A DNA stretch of 64,000 bases, from positions 64,430 to 128,429 of the forward strand of contig DATGHL010000047.1 of the NCBI GenBank assembly GCA_035308025.1, read 5' to 3'. Positions 43,920 through 52,893 of the stretch are shown here, piece by piece. The position numbers were made by a program, and so were the translations under genes. Origin of the DNA: Candidatus Binataceae bacterium (GTDB taxonomy: Bacteria > Desulfobacterota > Binatia > Binatales > Binataceae). Numbering within the stretch: the first letter of the stretch is position 1; each line of letters opens with the position of its first letter. The notes beneath the pieces were generated by a model. That model was not told the origin of the DNA. It ran no database searches and saw nothing but the letters and a program-made list of their open reading frames with translations.

Positions 43920-46259
43920 ATGGAAACGCGGCGGAATCTCGACGAATCTGATTTGGACTCGCCGGTTAGCCGAGAACCCCTTTCCGCGCCCGCCGCTGAA
44001 GATCTGCAGCGCAAGCGTGCTGCGGCGGAGATGGCGGCTCGCGAACCCGAATCGATCGATGAGCAGACCCGCGAACAGCTTAGCCTGTTCCGCATGATCT
44101 TCGACGCGTTACCCGAGGCGATCGGCATCACTACAGTGGACGGCACTTTCGTCGAGATGGGCAGTCCCTCGGTAATGGGCTACAGCCGCGACGAAGTTGT
44201 GTCAAGCAGCGCGCTCGCGCTTGGCCTCTGGGTCGATCCCGCGGAGCGCGCCGAGTACGTGCGCCGGCTCAAAGCCGACGGCGTCGTCCACAATATGGAA
44301 GTCACCCTGCGCAACAAGGCTGGCGTGATCACGCCGACGCTGATGTCCGGCAGTCTGGCGGAGCTCAACGGCAAGCAATACGTCGTCACCTTCCCGCGCG
44401 AGATTACCGAACTCAAGCAGACCCAGCGTGAGCTCGAGGCGGCGCGCGAACAGCTTTCAGCTCAAGTTGCAGCGCTGCAGGAAAGTCAGTTGCGCCTGCG
44501 AGCGGAGATTGTCGAGCGCGAAACTGTGCAGAAGCGGCTCGAAGAGAGCCAGCGCGTCGCCCTCGCCGTCTATAACTCAGCCCTCGAAACGATCGCGATC
44601 AATCGCCTCGCCGACGGCCTCACGTTCGAAGTCAATCAGGAATTCACGCGCCGCTTTGGTTATTCACGCGAGGAGATCATCGGCAAAAGCCCGTTGGAGA
44701 TCGGGCTGTGGCAATCGGCGGATCAGGTAAAGCGCTTCACGCGCGAGCTCGAATCCTCGGGCCGCGTGCGAAATCTCGAGGCTGAATTGCGCGCCAAAGA
44801 CGGCCGCCTGGTCCCGGTCGTCCTCTCCGCCGTAACCATCGAACTGCGCGGCGAACTTTGTATCGCCACTTTTGCCCACGACATCACCGAACGGCGCAAA
44901 GCCGAGCTCGAGCTGGTGGCCGCGCGTGAAGCTGCGCTCGCTGCTTCACAGGCGAAATCCGAATTCCTTTCGAGCATGTCGCACGAAATCCGCACGCCGA
45001 TGAATGCCATCCTCGGCATGGCGGAGGTGCTCGCCGAGATGCCGCTCGATGAGGAGCAGCGGCGCTATATCGAGACCATGCGCCGCAACGGCCATCTGTT
45101 GCTCGAGCTGATCAACGGCATCCTGGATCTCGCCAAGGTCGAGAGCGGCCGGTTGCATCTCGAGACGACGGAATTTGATCTGCGTGAGTTAGTCGAGGGC
45201 GTGATTGAGACCTTGCAATTGCGGGCGCGCGAAAAAGCGCTCGAGCTGAGCGCGCGGATCGCTGCGGACGCCCCCAACCGGCTGCTGGGCGATCAGTTGC
45301 GGCTGCGGCAAATCCTGATCAATTTGCTGGGCAACGCAATCAAATTCACCGAACGCGGCGCCGTCGTGCTGACGGTCGAAGTAGCCGACGCCGCGAGCGG
45401 CAACCGGGCTGACGCTCCTGAGTGGGCTGGAACAGCGCCGGCCATCCCGCGAGCCGCGCTAACGTTCACGGTCACTGACACCGGTATCGGCATCGCGCCG
45501 GCCAAGCTCAGCGAACTCTTTTCGCCTTTCATGCAGGCGGATTCTTCGACCGCGCGCAAATACGGCGGCAGTGGCTTGGGCCTGGCGATAGTGAAACGGC
45601 TGGTTGAACTGATGCACGGCGCGGTCAGCGTCGAGAGCGAAGTCGGCCAGGGCAGCGCCTTCAGCGCCGCGCTCGATTTCGGTGTGCCGAGCGGCCGGGC
45701 CAAAGCGAAGCATCGACGCCCGTCGCTTAACGGCGTGGCCTCGATTTCGGCCGATGGCGGCGATTCGGCAGGCAATAAAGTCTCCGCGCCTCGTGCCGAA
45801 GCCGTAACACTGGGTTTGGCCGCGACAACGCGAATTCTGGTCGCAGACGACTCGCCCGATAATCGCATGTTGATCCAGGCCTATCTCAAAAACATCCCTT
45901 GCCGGCTGGACTTCGCCGAGAACGGTCAGATTGCGATCGACCTGGTCAAGGCTGCACCCTACGATCTGGTCCTGATGGATGTGCAGATGCCGGTGGTCGA
46001 CGGCTACACGGCCGTGCGCGCGATCCGTCAATGGGAGCGCGAAAGGGGTCTGCCAGCCGGACGCATCCTGGCGTTGACGGCCTCGGCGTTGGGTGATGCC
46101 GAGCATCGCAGCCTGGCCGCCGGCTGCGACGCCCATTTGACCAAGCCGATTAAGAAGACCGCGTTGCATGAAGCGATTCGTAAATTCGTCGCGGCGCCAG
46201 GCGCGGCGGCGCGGCCTACTGCCGCGGCCGTCGCAGCCGACTCGCCGCCGGGGGGATGA
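43920..46259 (+). CDS. Cytoplasmic PAS-PAS hybrid sensor histidine kinase
   Basis: 779 residues, no transmembrane helix or signal peptide. Two PAS domains (about 55-160: LFRMIFDALPEAIGITTVDG; about 205-330: ETIAINRLADGLTFEVNQEFTRRFGYSREEI) separated by a coiled coil. Then the dimerisation/phospho-accepting segment with His355 (MSHEIRTPMNAIL), the ATPase domain with LRLRQILINLLGNAIKFT and GGSGLGLAIVKRL, and a receiver domain with Asp687 (LMDVQMP). A phosphorelay from His355 to Asp687 and on to His47 of the HPt protein encoded directly downstream is likely. The signal and final response regulator are not in view. Confidence 0.93.
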   Translation: METRRNLDESDLDSPVSREPLSAPAAEDLQRKRAAAEMAAREPESIDEQTREQLSLFRMIFDALPEAIGITTVDGTFVEMGSPSVMGYSRDEVVSSSALALGLWVDPAERAEYVRRLKADGVVHNMEVTLRNKAGVITPTLMSGSLAELNGKQYVVTFPREITELKQTQRELEAAREQLSAQVAALQESQLRLRAEIVERETVQKRLEESQRVALAVYNSALETIAINRLADGLTFEVNQEFTRRFGYSREEIIGKSPLEIGLWQSADQVKRFTRELESSGRVRNLEAELRAKDGRLVPVVLSAVTIELRGELCIATFAHDITERRKAELELVAAREAALAASQAKSEFLSSMSHEIRTPMNAILGMAEVLAEMPLDEEQRRYIETMRRNGHLLLELINGILDLAKVESGRLHLETTEFDLRELVEGVIETLQLRAREKALELSARIAADAPNRLLGDQLRLRQILINLLGNAIKFTERGAVVLTVEVADAASGNRADAPEWAGTAPAIPRAALTFTVTDTGIGIAPAKLSELFSPFMQADSSTARKYGGSGLGLAIVKRLVELMHGAVSVESEVGQGSAFSAALDFGVPSGRAKAKHRRPSLNGVASISADGGDSAGNKVSAPRAEAVTLGLAATTRILVADDSPDNRMLIQAYLKNIPCRLDFAENGQIAIDLVKAAPYDLVLMDVQMPVVDGYTAVRAIRQWERERGLPAGRILALTASALGDAEHRSLAAGCDAHLTKPIKKTALHEAIRKFVAAPGAAARPTAAAVAADSPPGG

Positions 46260-46260
46260 A

Positions 46261-46560
46261 ATGCCGAAACTACTGGTTCAAGTGGACCCGGACTTGAGCG
46301 ATCTTATGCCCGGTTTTCTCGCCAACAAGCGCGCCGACGCCGACAAGATCCTGGCCGCCGCGGCTGCCGCCGACTACGCCGCGCTGCGCGGCATCGGTCA
46401 CAAGATCAAGGGCGAAGGCGGCAGCTTCGGCTTCGATCGGATCAGCGAGATTGGCGCAGAGGTCGAACAGGCGGCTATCGATCAGGATCTCGCGGAGATC
46501 CGGCGCTGCGGAGAAAATCTCGCCGCGTATCTCGAAGCGGTCGAGATCGTTTTCGAGTAG
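46261..46560 (+). CDS. Histidine phosphotransfer (HPt) protein
   Basis: 99 residues from ATG 46261, one base after the kinase stop (TGAATG). The four-helix HPt core shows His47 in GIGHKIKGEGGSFGFDRISEIGAEVE, the phosphorylated residue pattern. It should carry phosphate between the receiver of the preceding kinase and an unlinked response regulator. Co-translation with the kinase is very likely. Confidence 0.88.
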   Translation: MPKLLVQVDPDLSDLMPGFLANKRADADKILAAAAAADYAALRGIGHKIKGEGGSFGFDRISEIGAEVEQAAIDQDLAEIRRCGENLAAYLEAVEIVFE

Positions 46561-46643
46561 GCCGTTTCACCCGATCAGCTTTTATGCTTGACTGACATAT
46601 AGCGCAGCGAAGGCGATCGCAACGACGCCTCGAGAGTTGCGGG

Positions 46644-47303
46644 ATGATGCAACCCCGGATACTAATCCCATCTCCCGATTCAATAACCGTCGCAACGCAG
46701 AAGGCGCCCGCGCGCGAGATGGCACGTCGAGCTTTCATCAAGAGCGCCATCGCAAGTACTGCGTTGCTGGCGTTTCCTGGCGCAGTTGCGGCCGGTGACT
46801 GGATGCAAGTTTGGCCGGTCTTGCTCCGTCGGCGGCGCAGGCGCGGTCCTGCTATAGAGACGCCACGCACCTTGGCCTTCCACAACGTTCACACTGGCGA
46901 GAGCATCCGCACGACCTATTGGGAACGCGGCGCCTACCTTCCGCAGGCGCTGCACGAGATCAACTATTTCTTCCGCGACTTCCGCGCCAACGAGGTCAAA
47001 CCGATTGACCCGCGCCTGCTCGATCTGCTGACCGAGCTGCACGCGAAGCTCGCGGCGACGCAGCCCTTCGATCTCATCTCGGGCTATCGCTCCGCCGCGA
47101 CGAACGCTTGGCTCGCAGCGCAGTCCGAAGGCGTCGCGCGCCACAGCATGCACGTCGAGGCCAAGGCCGCCGACATCCACTTGCCGGGCGTCGAACTCAA
47201 ATCGCTGCAGATGGCCGCGCTCGACATCGGTGAAGGTGGGGTCGGCTACTACCCCCGCTCGGGCTTCGTCCACGTCGATACCGGCCGCGTTCGCCGCTGG
47301 TAG
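46644..47303 (+). CDS. DUF882 (MepK-like) cell-wall endopeptidase, Tat-exported
   Basis: 219 residues as drawn; ATG at 46719 gives a cleaner start (MARRAFIKSAIASTALLAF), and RRAFIK fits the Tat twin-arginine signal. The mature part is the DUF882/peptidase M15-like fold: HTGESIRTTYWERGAYLPQALHEINYFFRDFRANEVKPID, then FDLISGYRSAATNAWLAAQ, SMHVEAKAADIHL and GFVHVDTGRVR with the His/Asp zinc ligands. The family trims 3-3 or 3-4 cross-links in peptidoglycan. No operon partner. Confidence 0.85.
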   Translation: MMQPRILIPSPDSITVATQKAPAREMARRAFIKSAIASTALLAFPGAVAAGDWMQVWPVLLRRRRRRGPAIETPRTLAFHNVHTGESIRTTYWERGAYLPQALHEINYFFRDFRANEVKPIDPRLLDLLTELHAKLAATQPFDLISGYRSAATNAWLAAQSEGVARHSMHVEAKAADIHLPGVELKSLQMAALDIGEGGVGYYPRSGFVHVDTGRVRRW

Positions 47304-47354
47304 CGTCATCCCTTCTTTACCCGCCACTGATCAAGAATCTTGACCAGCTCCAAG

Positions 47355-47445
47355 GGCGGACTAGCGGAACGAAGTAGAGCGAGCAGACGAGTCCGCGAGG
47401 CGTGGTCGAGGGAGACTCGCCTGCTCGGCTCCGCTAAGCTCCGCC
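47355..47445. repeat. Long imperfect inverted repeat
   Basis: Arms 47355-47393 and 47414-47445 pair: GGCGGA, TAGCGGA, GAGCAG and CGAGTC blocks on the left against their complements on the right, with a 10-nt bulge on the left arm and a 20-nt loop. It could be a terminator of the DUF882 gene or a leader structure of the CoA-transferase gene, whose start is 23 bp downstream. It resembles REP-type elements. Confidence 0.55.
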
Positions 47446-47467
47446 TAGTGTTACGGAGGCGCACCCT

Positions 47468-48649
47468 ATGCCCGGAGCGCTCGACGGCTTTCGCATAATC
47501 GACCTTACGCAGATGGTCTCGGGTCCGATGGCGACCATGATGCTCGCCGATCAAGGCGCCGATGTAATCAAGATCGAGCCGCCGGGGCAGGGTGATCTGA
47601 CGCGCGCGCTCGCCGGCCGCCATCGCGGCATGTCGCCGGTTTTCGCGGTCGTCAATCGCAACAAGCGCTCGGTCGTAATCGATCTCAAGACTTCGCGCGG
47701 ACTCGATCTGTTCAAGCAACTCGTGCGCACCGCCGACGTCTTCGTGCAGAACTTTCGTCCGGGCGCGGCTGAACGGATGGGCCTCGGCGAGCCGGCCCTG
47801 CGCGAACTCAAACCCAACCTCGTTTACGTTTCTATCAGCGGCTTCGGCGAGGCCGGGCCGTACGTCCATAAGCGCACCTACGATCCGGTGATCCAGGCGC
47901 TGTCCGGGCTCGCCTCGATTCAGGCCGATCCGGATGGACGGCCGCGCATGATGCGCGTGATTGTGCCCGACAAGGTGACCGCCCTCACCGCCGCGCAGGC
48001 GATTACCGCGGCGCTGCTGGCGCGCGAACGCACCGGTCAGGGCCAGCATGTGCGACTCGCGATGCTCGACGCAGTCATCGCGTTCCACTGGGCCGAATCG
48101 ATGGCTGCCTATACCTTCGCCGATCCCGCGCATAACGTGACCCGCCCGCCGAACACCCGCGATCTGATCTTCGCGACCGCCGACGGCTATATCACCTGCG
48201 GCGCAATCTCGGATTCGGAATGGGAGGGACTGTGCCGCGCGCTCGAGCGCCCCGCGTGGCTCGCCGACGAACGTTTCAGGACTCCCGCCGGACGGGTCAG
48301 GTATGCGGACGCGCGGCTCGAGCTGATGGCGGAGGTGCTCATCAATCGATCATCTGCCGACTGGCTCGCGCGTCTCGACGCCGAGCAGGTTCCCTGCGCC
48401 CCAGTGCTCTCACGCGACGAGCTCTTCAGCGATCCGCAAATTGCGGCGAATCATCTGATCGTCGACAGTACACACCCCGTGGCCGGCGCGATGCGCCAAC
48501 CGCGTCCGGCCGCGCGCTTCAGCGCGACGCCGTCGGAGTTGCGCGCGTTCGCCCCAACCCTGGGCCAGCACACCGACGAACTACTGCGCGAGATGAAATT
48601 ACCCGCAGACGAGATCGCGAAACTACGCTCCGCAAACATCGTCGCCTAG
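47468..48649 (+). CDS. Type III CoA transferase (CaiB/BaiF family)
   Basis: 393 residues. MPGALDGFRIIDLTQMVSGPMATMMLADQGADVIKIEPP is the family start; RNKRSVVIDLK, FVQNFRPGAAERMGLG and the catalytic Asp168 (IVPDKVTAL) are present, with the C-terminal lobe DPQIAANHLI and LGQHTDELLREM. It moves CoA between acyl donors and acceptors (formyl-CoA, succinyl-CoA, carnitine or aromatic acids). Which pair is not visible. It converges on vapC. Confidence 0.92.
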   Translation: MPGALDGFRIIDLTQMVSGPMATMMLADQGADVIKIEPPGQGDLTRALAGRHRGMSPVFAVVNRNKRSVVIDLKTSRGLDLFKQLVRTADVFVQNFRPGAAERMGLGEPALRELKPNLVYVSISGFGEAGPYVHKRTYDPVIQALSGLASIQADPDGRPRMMRVIVPDKVTALTAAQAITAALLARERTGQGQHVRLAMLDAVIAFHWAESMAAYTFADPAHNVTRPPNTRDLIFATADGYITCGAISDSEWEGLCRALERPAWLADERFRTPAGRVRYADARLELMAEVLINRSSADWLARLDAEQVPCAPVLSRDELFSDPQIAANHLIVDSTHPVAGAMRQPRPAARFSATPSELRAFAPTLGQHTDELLREMKLPADEIAKLRSANIVA

Positions 48650-48670
48650 CGCGAGCGCGAGCACCGAGGG

Positions 48671-49060
48671 TCACGGACGGATCAACTCGATATCTGCGAT
48701 CTTGGCCGCGCGTTTCGCAAGCTTGTCGTCAAAGGTTGCAAAGCGCCCGGCGGACCGCGCTGACGCCAGATGCAGCGCATCCGCGAAGTCCATCCCGCCA
48801 CGCAGCCATTGAATCGCGTCGGCTACCGCGCCCGCGTCTTCGCACACGAGATCGGGCAGCGCGACCAAGGCGACAAACGCATCCGCGATGCGCTCCGAGC
48901 CGAACCGATATAGCCGGCGCAGCACCCACTCGGATTCGAGGATGACAGTCTTCGCCAGCAGCACCGCTTCACGCTCGAAAAGGGCGCGGGCGCGTGCGCT
49001 CTGCCCCGGTTCGTCGCCCGTCAGGAGCCGCACCAGGACGTTAGTATCGACCGCGACCAC
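48671..49060 (-). CDS. PIN-domain toxin VapC-like
   Basis: 129 residues. PIN domain with acidic residues Asp5 (VAVDTNVLVRLL), Glu42/Glu44 (ILESEW), Asp91/Asp94 (GMDFADALHLA) and Asp111/112 (FATFDDKLAKRA). VapC toxins cleave tRNA or other RNA. Its ATG lies 20 bp inside the antitoxin gene on the same strand, so the two are coupled. The frame and order antitoxin-then-toxin are typical. Confidence 0.9.
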   Translation of the reverse strand: MVAVDTNVLVRLLTGDEPGQSARARALFEREAVLLAKTVILESEWVLRRLYRFGSERIADAFVALVALPDLVCEDAGAVADAIQWLRGGMDFADALHLASARSAGRFATFDDKLAKRAAKIADIELIRP

Positions 49061-49307
49061 GCCGCGCCTTCAACTCTGCCTCGATCGCCGCTTTCATCTG
49101 GCCGAGGCTCTTCGGCTTGCCGGTGTAGCGGAGGCAGCCGGCGACCTCGTCGAGCCGCGACGGCGGGAACGGCTTGGCCGTCCGCAGCAAAACTCCGTCC
49201 GCGGTCTGCTCGACGATAAACTCCGTACCCGGCCGCCACCGACGGGCGTCGCGCACGGACTTCGGCAGAATCACCTGCCCTTTCGAGGAAAGCCGCGTGG
49301 TTTCCAT
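49041..49307 (-). CDS. AbrB/MazE-type antitoxin VapB-like
   Basis: 88 residues. N-terminal swapped-hairpin DNA-binding domain TTRLSSKGQVILPKSVRDARRWRPGTEFIVEQ, then a charged tail (SLGQMKAAIEAELKARRGR) that should wrap the toxin. It autoregulates the pair in known systems. Upstream is 148 bp of non-coding sequence before the carboxylase gene. Confidence 0.88.
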   Translation of the reverse strand: METTRLSSKGQVILPKSVRDARRWRPGTEFIVEQTADGVLLRTAKPFPPSRLDEVAGCLRYTGKPKSLGQMKAAIEAELKARRGRGRY

Positions 49308-49455
49308 AGCTGACCTTCAAGCGGTAAGATTCGGTAAGACTTAGCTTACGCTCCACCACGTGACAGAGCAAGCTCGGCCACGATCACGTCGGCGCCTGAG
49401 GCAGCGCGGCAATCGTGCGCGAAACGCATGATGCGGCCGTCCGGCTAATCGCCAC

Positions 49456-52400
49456 TCACCACGTATCGATACACGGGCGCTTCTTGCCGGTGCGCGGAGG
49501 CGGCGGCGGAGATGAGCGAAGGCCGGCCATGATCCAGCGCCGCGAGTCCGCCGGATCGATCACGTCGTCGAGCTCGAAGGTCGACGCCACGCTGACCGCC
49601 TTCCCGTGGTCATACATGCGCTGGACCATCTGTTCGTAGAGCACCTTGCGCTTCTCCGGCTCTTCGACGGCTGCGAGGTCATTGCGATAGGCGAGCTTGA
49701 CCGCACCTTCGAGTCCCATCCCGCCGAACTCTCCCGTCGGCCATGCGACCGTGAACAGCGGCGATTTGAAGCTCGCCCCCGCCATCGCCTGCGCGCCGAG
49801 CCCGTAACCCTTGCGCAGGATGATCGTGAAGAAGGGCACCGTGATGCTCGCGCCGGTCACGAACATCCGCGACGCGTGCCGCACCAGCGCGGTTTTCTCC
49901 ACCTCGGGCCCGACCATGATGCCGGGCGTATCGCACAGAAAGAGGAGCGGGAGATCGAAGGCGTCGCACAGTTGCATGAAGCGCGCCGCCTTGTCCGCGG
50001 CGTCGCTATCGATCGCGCCCGCTAGATGGGCCGGGTTGTTGGCGATCAGACCCAACGGCCGCCCCTCGATTCGGATCAGCGCCGTGACCATCCCGAGACC
50101 GAAGTGACGGCGGATTTCGAGCACCGACCCGCTATCCGCGAGCGTTTCGATCAGCGCGCGGATGTCGTAAATCCGCAGACGGTTTTCCGGGATCGCGCTT
50201 CGCAGCAGGCGCTGATCGGCGGTCTTCCAATCCTGCGTCGCGCCCTGGAAGTAGGATAGATACTGGCGCGCAACGCGCACCGCCTCGCCTTCGTCCGCGA
50301 CCGCCAGATCGACGACGCCGTTGGGCACCTGAACTTCCATCGGGCCGACTTCCTCGGGCCGATAGACTCCCAGCCCGCCGCCCTCGATCATCGCCGGTCC
50401 GCCCATGCCGATGTTCGAGTTGCGCGTGGCGATCACCACGTCGCAGCAGCCGAGAATCGCGGCGTTGCCGGCGAAGCAGCGGCCTGAGTTGATCCCGATC
50501 AGCGGCACGAGTCCGCTGAGCCCGCCCCAGTAGTGGAAGGCCAGGCATTCGAGTCCGGTCGCCGCAATGCCGTCGGTGTCGCCGGGCCGGCCGCCGCCGC
50601 CCTCGGTGAAAAACACCACCGGCAGGCGCAGCCGCTCGGCGAGCTCGAACATGCGATCTTTCTTGCGATGATTCTGCTGGCCCTGCGTGCCGGCCAGCAC
50701 GGTGTAGTCGTAGGAAATTGCGATGCAGCGTGAATGCGCGTCATCGAACTGATCGCCGTTGACGCGCCCTAGCCCGGCGATCATGCCGTCGGCGGGAGTG
50801 CGCTTGATCAAGTCGTCGAGCGAGCGCCGGCGGCGCTGGGCGGCGACCGCGAGTGCGCCGTACTCGACGAAGCTGCCCGGATCGCAGAGCTCGGCGATAT
50901 TCTCGCGCGCCGTGCGCTGCCCGGTCTTGCGCCGGCGCTCGACCGCGTCGGGCCGCGCCTCATCGAGTCCTATCGCATGCCGCGCATTCACCTCGGCGAG
51001 GTCGGGCCGAATCCGCTCGAGGTCGACGGCCGCCGCGTCAGCGCTCGCCGCGCGCGCGACTTCGGCCTCCTCGATAAAGACCAGCGGCTGGCCTTCGCGG
51101 ATCGCGTCGCCCGCCGCAGCCGCGATCCGCCGCACGATTCCGCTAACGCTCGCGCGGATTTCGTGCTCCATCTTCATCGCTTCCATGATCAGAAGTTGTT
51201 GCCCCTGATGCACCTCGTCGCCTTCGGCAATTGCGATCGTCGCGATCGTGCCGTGAATCGGCGCGCTTATCGCGATCGTGTTTTCCGGACCGCTTAAGGA
51301 AGCCCCAGAGTTGATCGTCAAGGGCGGCGCAGAAGAAGCGGCAGTCGATACGCCATCCTCGCCTTTGCCATAGGCGAGCACCGCCAGCGGATCGGCGGAA
51401 TTGAGTTTGACGCCGGCGATCCGTGGCGGCGGGCGATTGTCGAAATAGCGGCGCTCATGATCGCGCGCTTCGGTGAGTTGCTCCAGATGTTCCTCGATGA
51501 AGCGTGTATAGACTCGATTTGCGGCGAAGTCTGGATGCCCGATGAGGTTTTGCAAAAAGCCGAGATTGCTCGCGACGCCCTCGATCCTGAACTCGCCCAA
51601 CGCGCGCGAGGTTTTGCGCACCACGTCGCGATACTCGGACGACGTCGAATGCACGACCAGCTTGGCCAGCAGCGAATCGAAGCGCGGGCTGGTCGTGTAG
51701 CCGGAATAACCAAAGCTGTCGACGCGAATCCCGGGGCCCGACGGCGGCTCGAACACCGTAATCGTGCCGCCCGCCGGTTTGGCGGTCCCGTCCGCGCCAA
51801 TCGTCTCGAGATTGATTCGCGCCTGAATCGCAAAGCCGCGCGGCGCTGAAATCTCGTCCTGTGTCGCGCCCAGATCGGCCAGCCCGGCGCCCTGCGCAAT
51901 GCCCAGTTGCAGCTTGACCAGATCGATTCCCGTCACCGCCTCGGTCACCGTATGCTCAACCTGAAGCCGCGGGTTCGCCTCGATAAAGGCGAATTCACCC
52001 GCGTCTCCGGCGCCCGCATCGACGAGAAACTCGAACGTCCCGAGGCTGTTGTAACGCAGCTCGCGCGCCATCCGGATCGCTGCCGCGAGCAGGCGCTCGC
52101 GCAATCCCGCATCGAGGCTCGGACTGGGCGCGATCTCGATCAGCTTCTGATTGCGCCGCTGAAGCGAGCACTCGCGCTCGTACAGATGGCTGACCGCGCC
52201 CATGCCGTCGCCCACGATCTGCACTTCGATATGGCGCGCACGCGGCATCAGCCGCTCGGCGTAAAGCGCGCCATTACCGAAGGCCGCACGCGCCTCCGAC
52301 TCGCACCGCACATATGCTTCATCGATTTCGTCGAGACGGCGGACGATTCGCATGCCGCGTCCGCCACCGCCACCCACCGCTTTGATCATGATTGCGGCGT

Positions 52401-52893
52401 CGTCGCCGAGCGACGCAAAGAATTTCTTGATCGCGGCCACGTCGGCCGCACTCGCGGTGCCCGCAATGATCGGAATCCCGCAGCGCTGGGCGAAGGCGCG
52501 CGCCTTCACCTTGTCGCCGAGCAGTTCGAGAATCTCCGTTCGCGGGCCGATGAAAGTGACGCCGGCTCCGGCGCAGCGTCGCGCGAACTCGGCGTTCTCG
52601 CTCAGAAAGCCATAGCCTGGATGGATCGCGTCGCAGCCGGCATCCTTCGCTGCGGCGAGGATCTGATCGATGTCGAGATAGGGCGCGACGCCAACGCCCT
52701 TCAGTGCGCGGGCTTCATCGGCACGCCGCGTATGCAGCGAGTTTGCGTCGTCTTCGGAATAGACCGCGACGCTGCGGAGACCCCGCTCCACTGCCGCGCG
52801 GCTGACGCGAATCGCAATCTCGCCGCGATTCGCGATCAGCAGCGCCCGCAGAGTCAAGCTCGCCGTGGCTTCAAGCGCCGAGCGCCTCGGCAT
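49456..52893 (-). CDS. Single-chain biotin-dependent acyl-CoA carboxylase (BC-BCCP-CT)
   Basis: 1145 residues. Biotin carboxylase (about 14-460) with ALLIANRGEIAIRVSRAA, AAIKKF, AVGGGGGRGMRIV, RHIEVQIVGDG and FIEANPRLQVEHTVTEAVTG; biotin carrier with the biotinylated Lys574 in MEAMKMEHEI; carboxyltransferase from about 640 (GQRTARENIAELCDPGSFVEYG, PAMIEGGGLGVY, DTPGIMVGPEVEKTALVRH). Fusion of all three parts in one chain is less usual than separate alpha and beta subunits. Acetyl-, propionyl- or longer acyl-CoA are possible substrates. It overlaps the luciferase-like gene by 23 bp, so its first residues may be fewer. Last gene of the operon. Confidence 0.92.
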   Translation of the reverse strand: MPRRSALEATASLTLRALLIANRGEIAIRVSRAAVERGLRSVAVYSEDDANSLHTRRADEARALKGVGVAPYLDIDQILAAAKDAGCDAIHPGYGFLSENAEFARRCAGAGVTFIGPRTEILELLGDKVKARAFAQRCGIPIIAGTASAADVAAIKKFFASLGDDAAIMIKAVGGGGGRGMRIVRRLDEIDEAYVRCESEARAAFGNGALYAERLMPRARHIEVQIVGDGMGAVSHLYERECSLQRRNQKLIEIAPSPSLDAGLRERLLAAAIRMARELRYNSLGTFEFLVDAGAGDAGEFAFIEANPRLQVEHTVTEAVTGIDLVKLQLGIAQGAGLADLGATQDEISAPRGFAIQARINLETIGADGTAKPAGGTITVFEPPSGPGIRVDSFGYSGYTTSPRFDSLLAKLVVHSTSSEYRDVVRKTSRALGEFRIEGVASNLGFLQNLIGHPDFAANRVYTRFIEEHLEQLTEARDHERRYFDNRPPPRIAGVKLNSADPLAVLAYGKGEDGVSTAASSAPPLTINSGASLSGPENTIAISAPIHGTIATIAIAEGDEVHQGQQLLIMEAMKMEHEIRASVSGIVRRIAAAAGDAIREGQPLVFIEEAEVARAASADAAAVDLERIRPDLAEVNARHAIGLDEARPDAVERRRKTGQRTARENIAELCDPGSFVEYGALAVAAQRRRRSLDDLIKRTPADGMIAGLGRVNGDQFDDAHSRCIAISYDYTVLAGTQGQQNHRKKDRMFELAERLRLPVVFFTEGGGGRPGDTDGIAATGLECLAFHYWGGLSGLVPLIGINSGRCFAGNAAILGCCDVVIATRNSNIGMGGPAMIEGGGLGVYRPEEVGPMEVQVPNGVVDLAVADEGEAVRVARQYLSYFQGATQDWKTADQRLLRSAIPENRLRIYDIRALIETLADSGSVLEIRRHFGLGMVTALIRIEGRPLGLIANNPAHLAGAIDSDAADKAARFMQLCDAFDLPLLFLCDTPGIMVGPEVEKTALVRHASRMFVTGASITVPFFTIILRKGYGLGAQAMAGASFKSPLFTVAWPTGEFGGMGLEGAVKLAYRNDLAAVEEPEKRKVLYEQMVQRMYDHGKAVSVASTFELDDVIDPADSRRWIMAGLRSSPPPPPRTGKKRPCIDTW

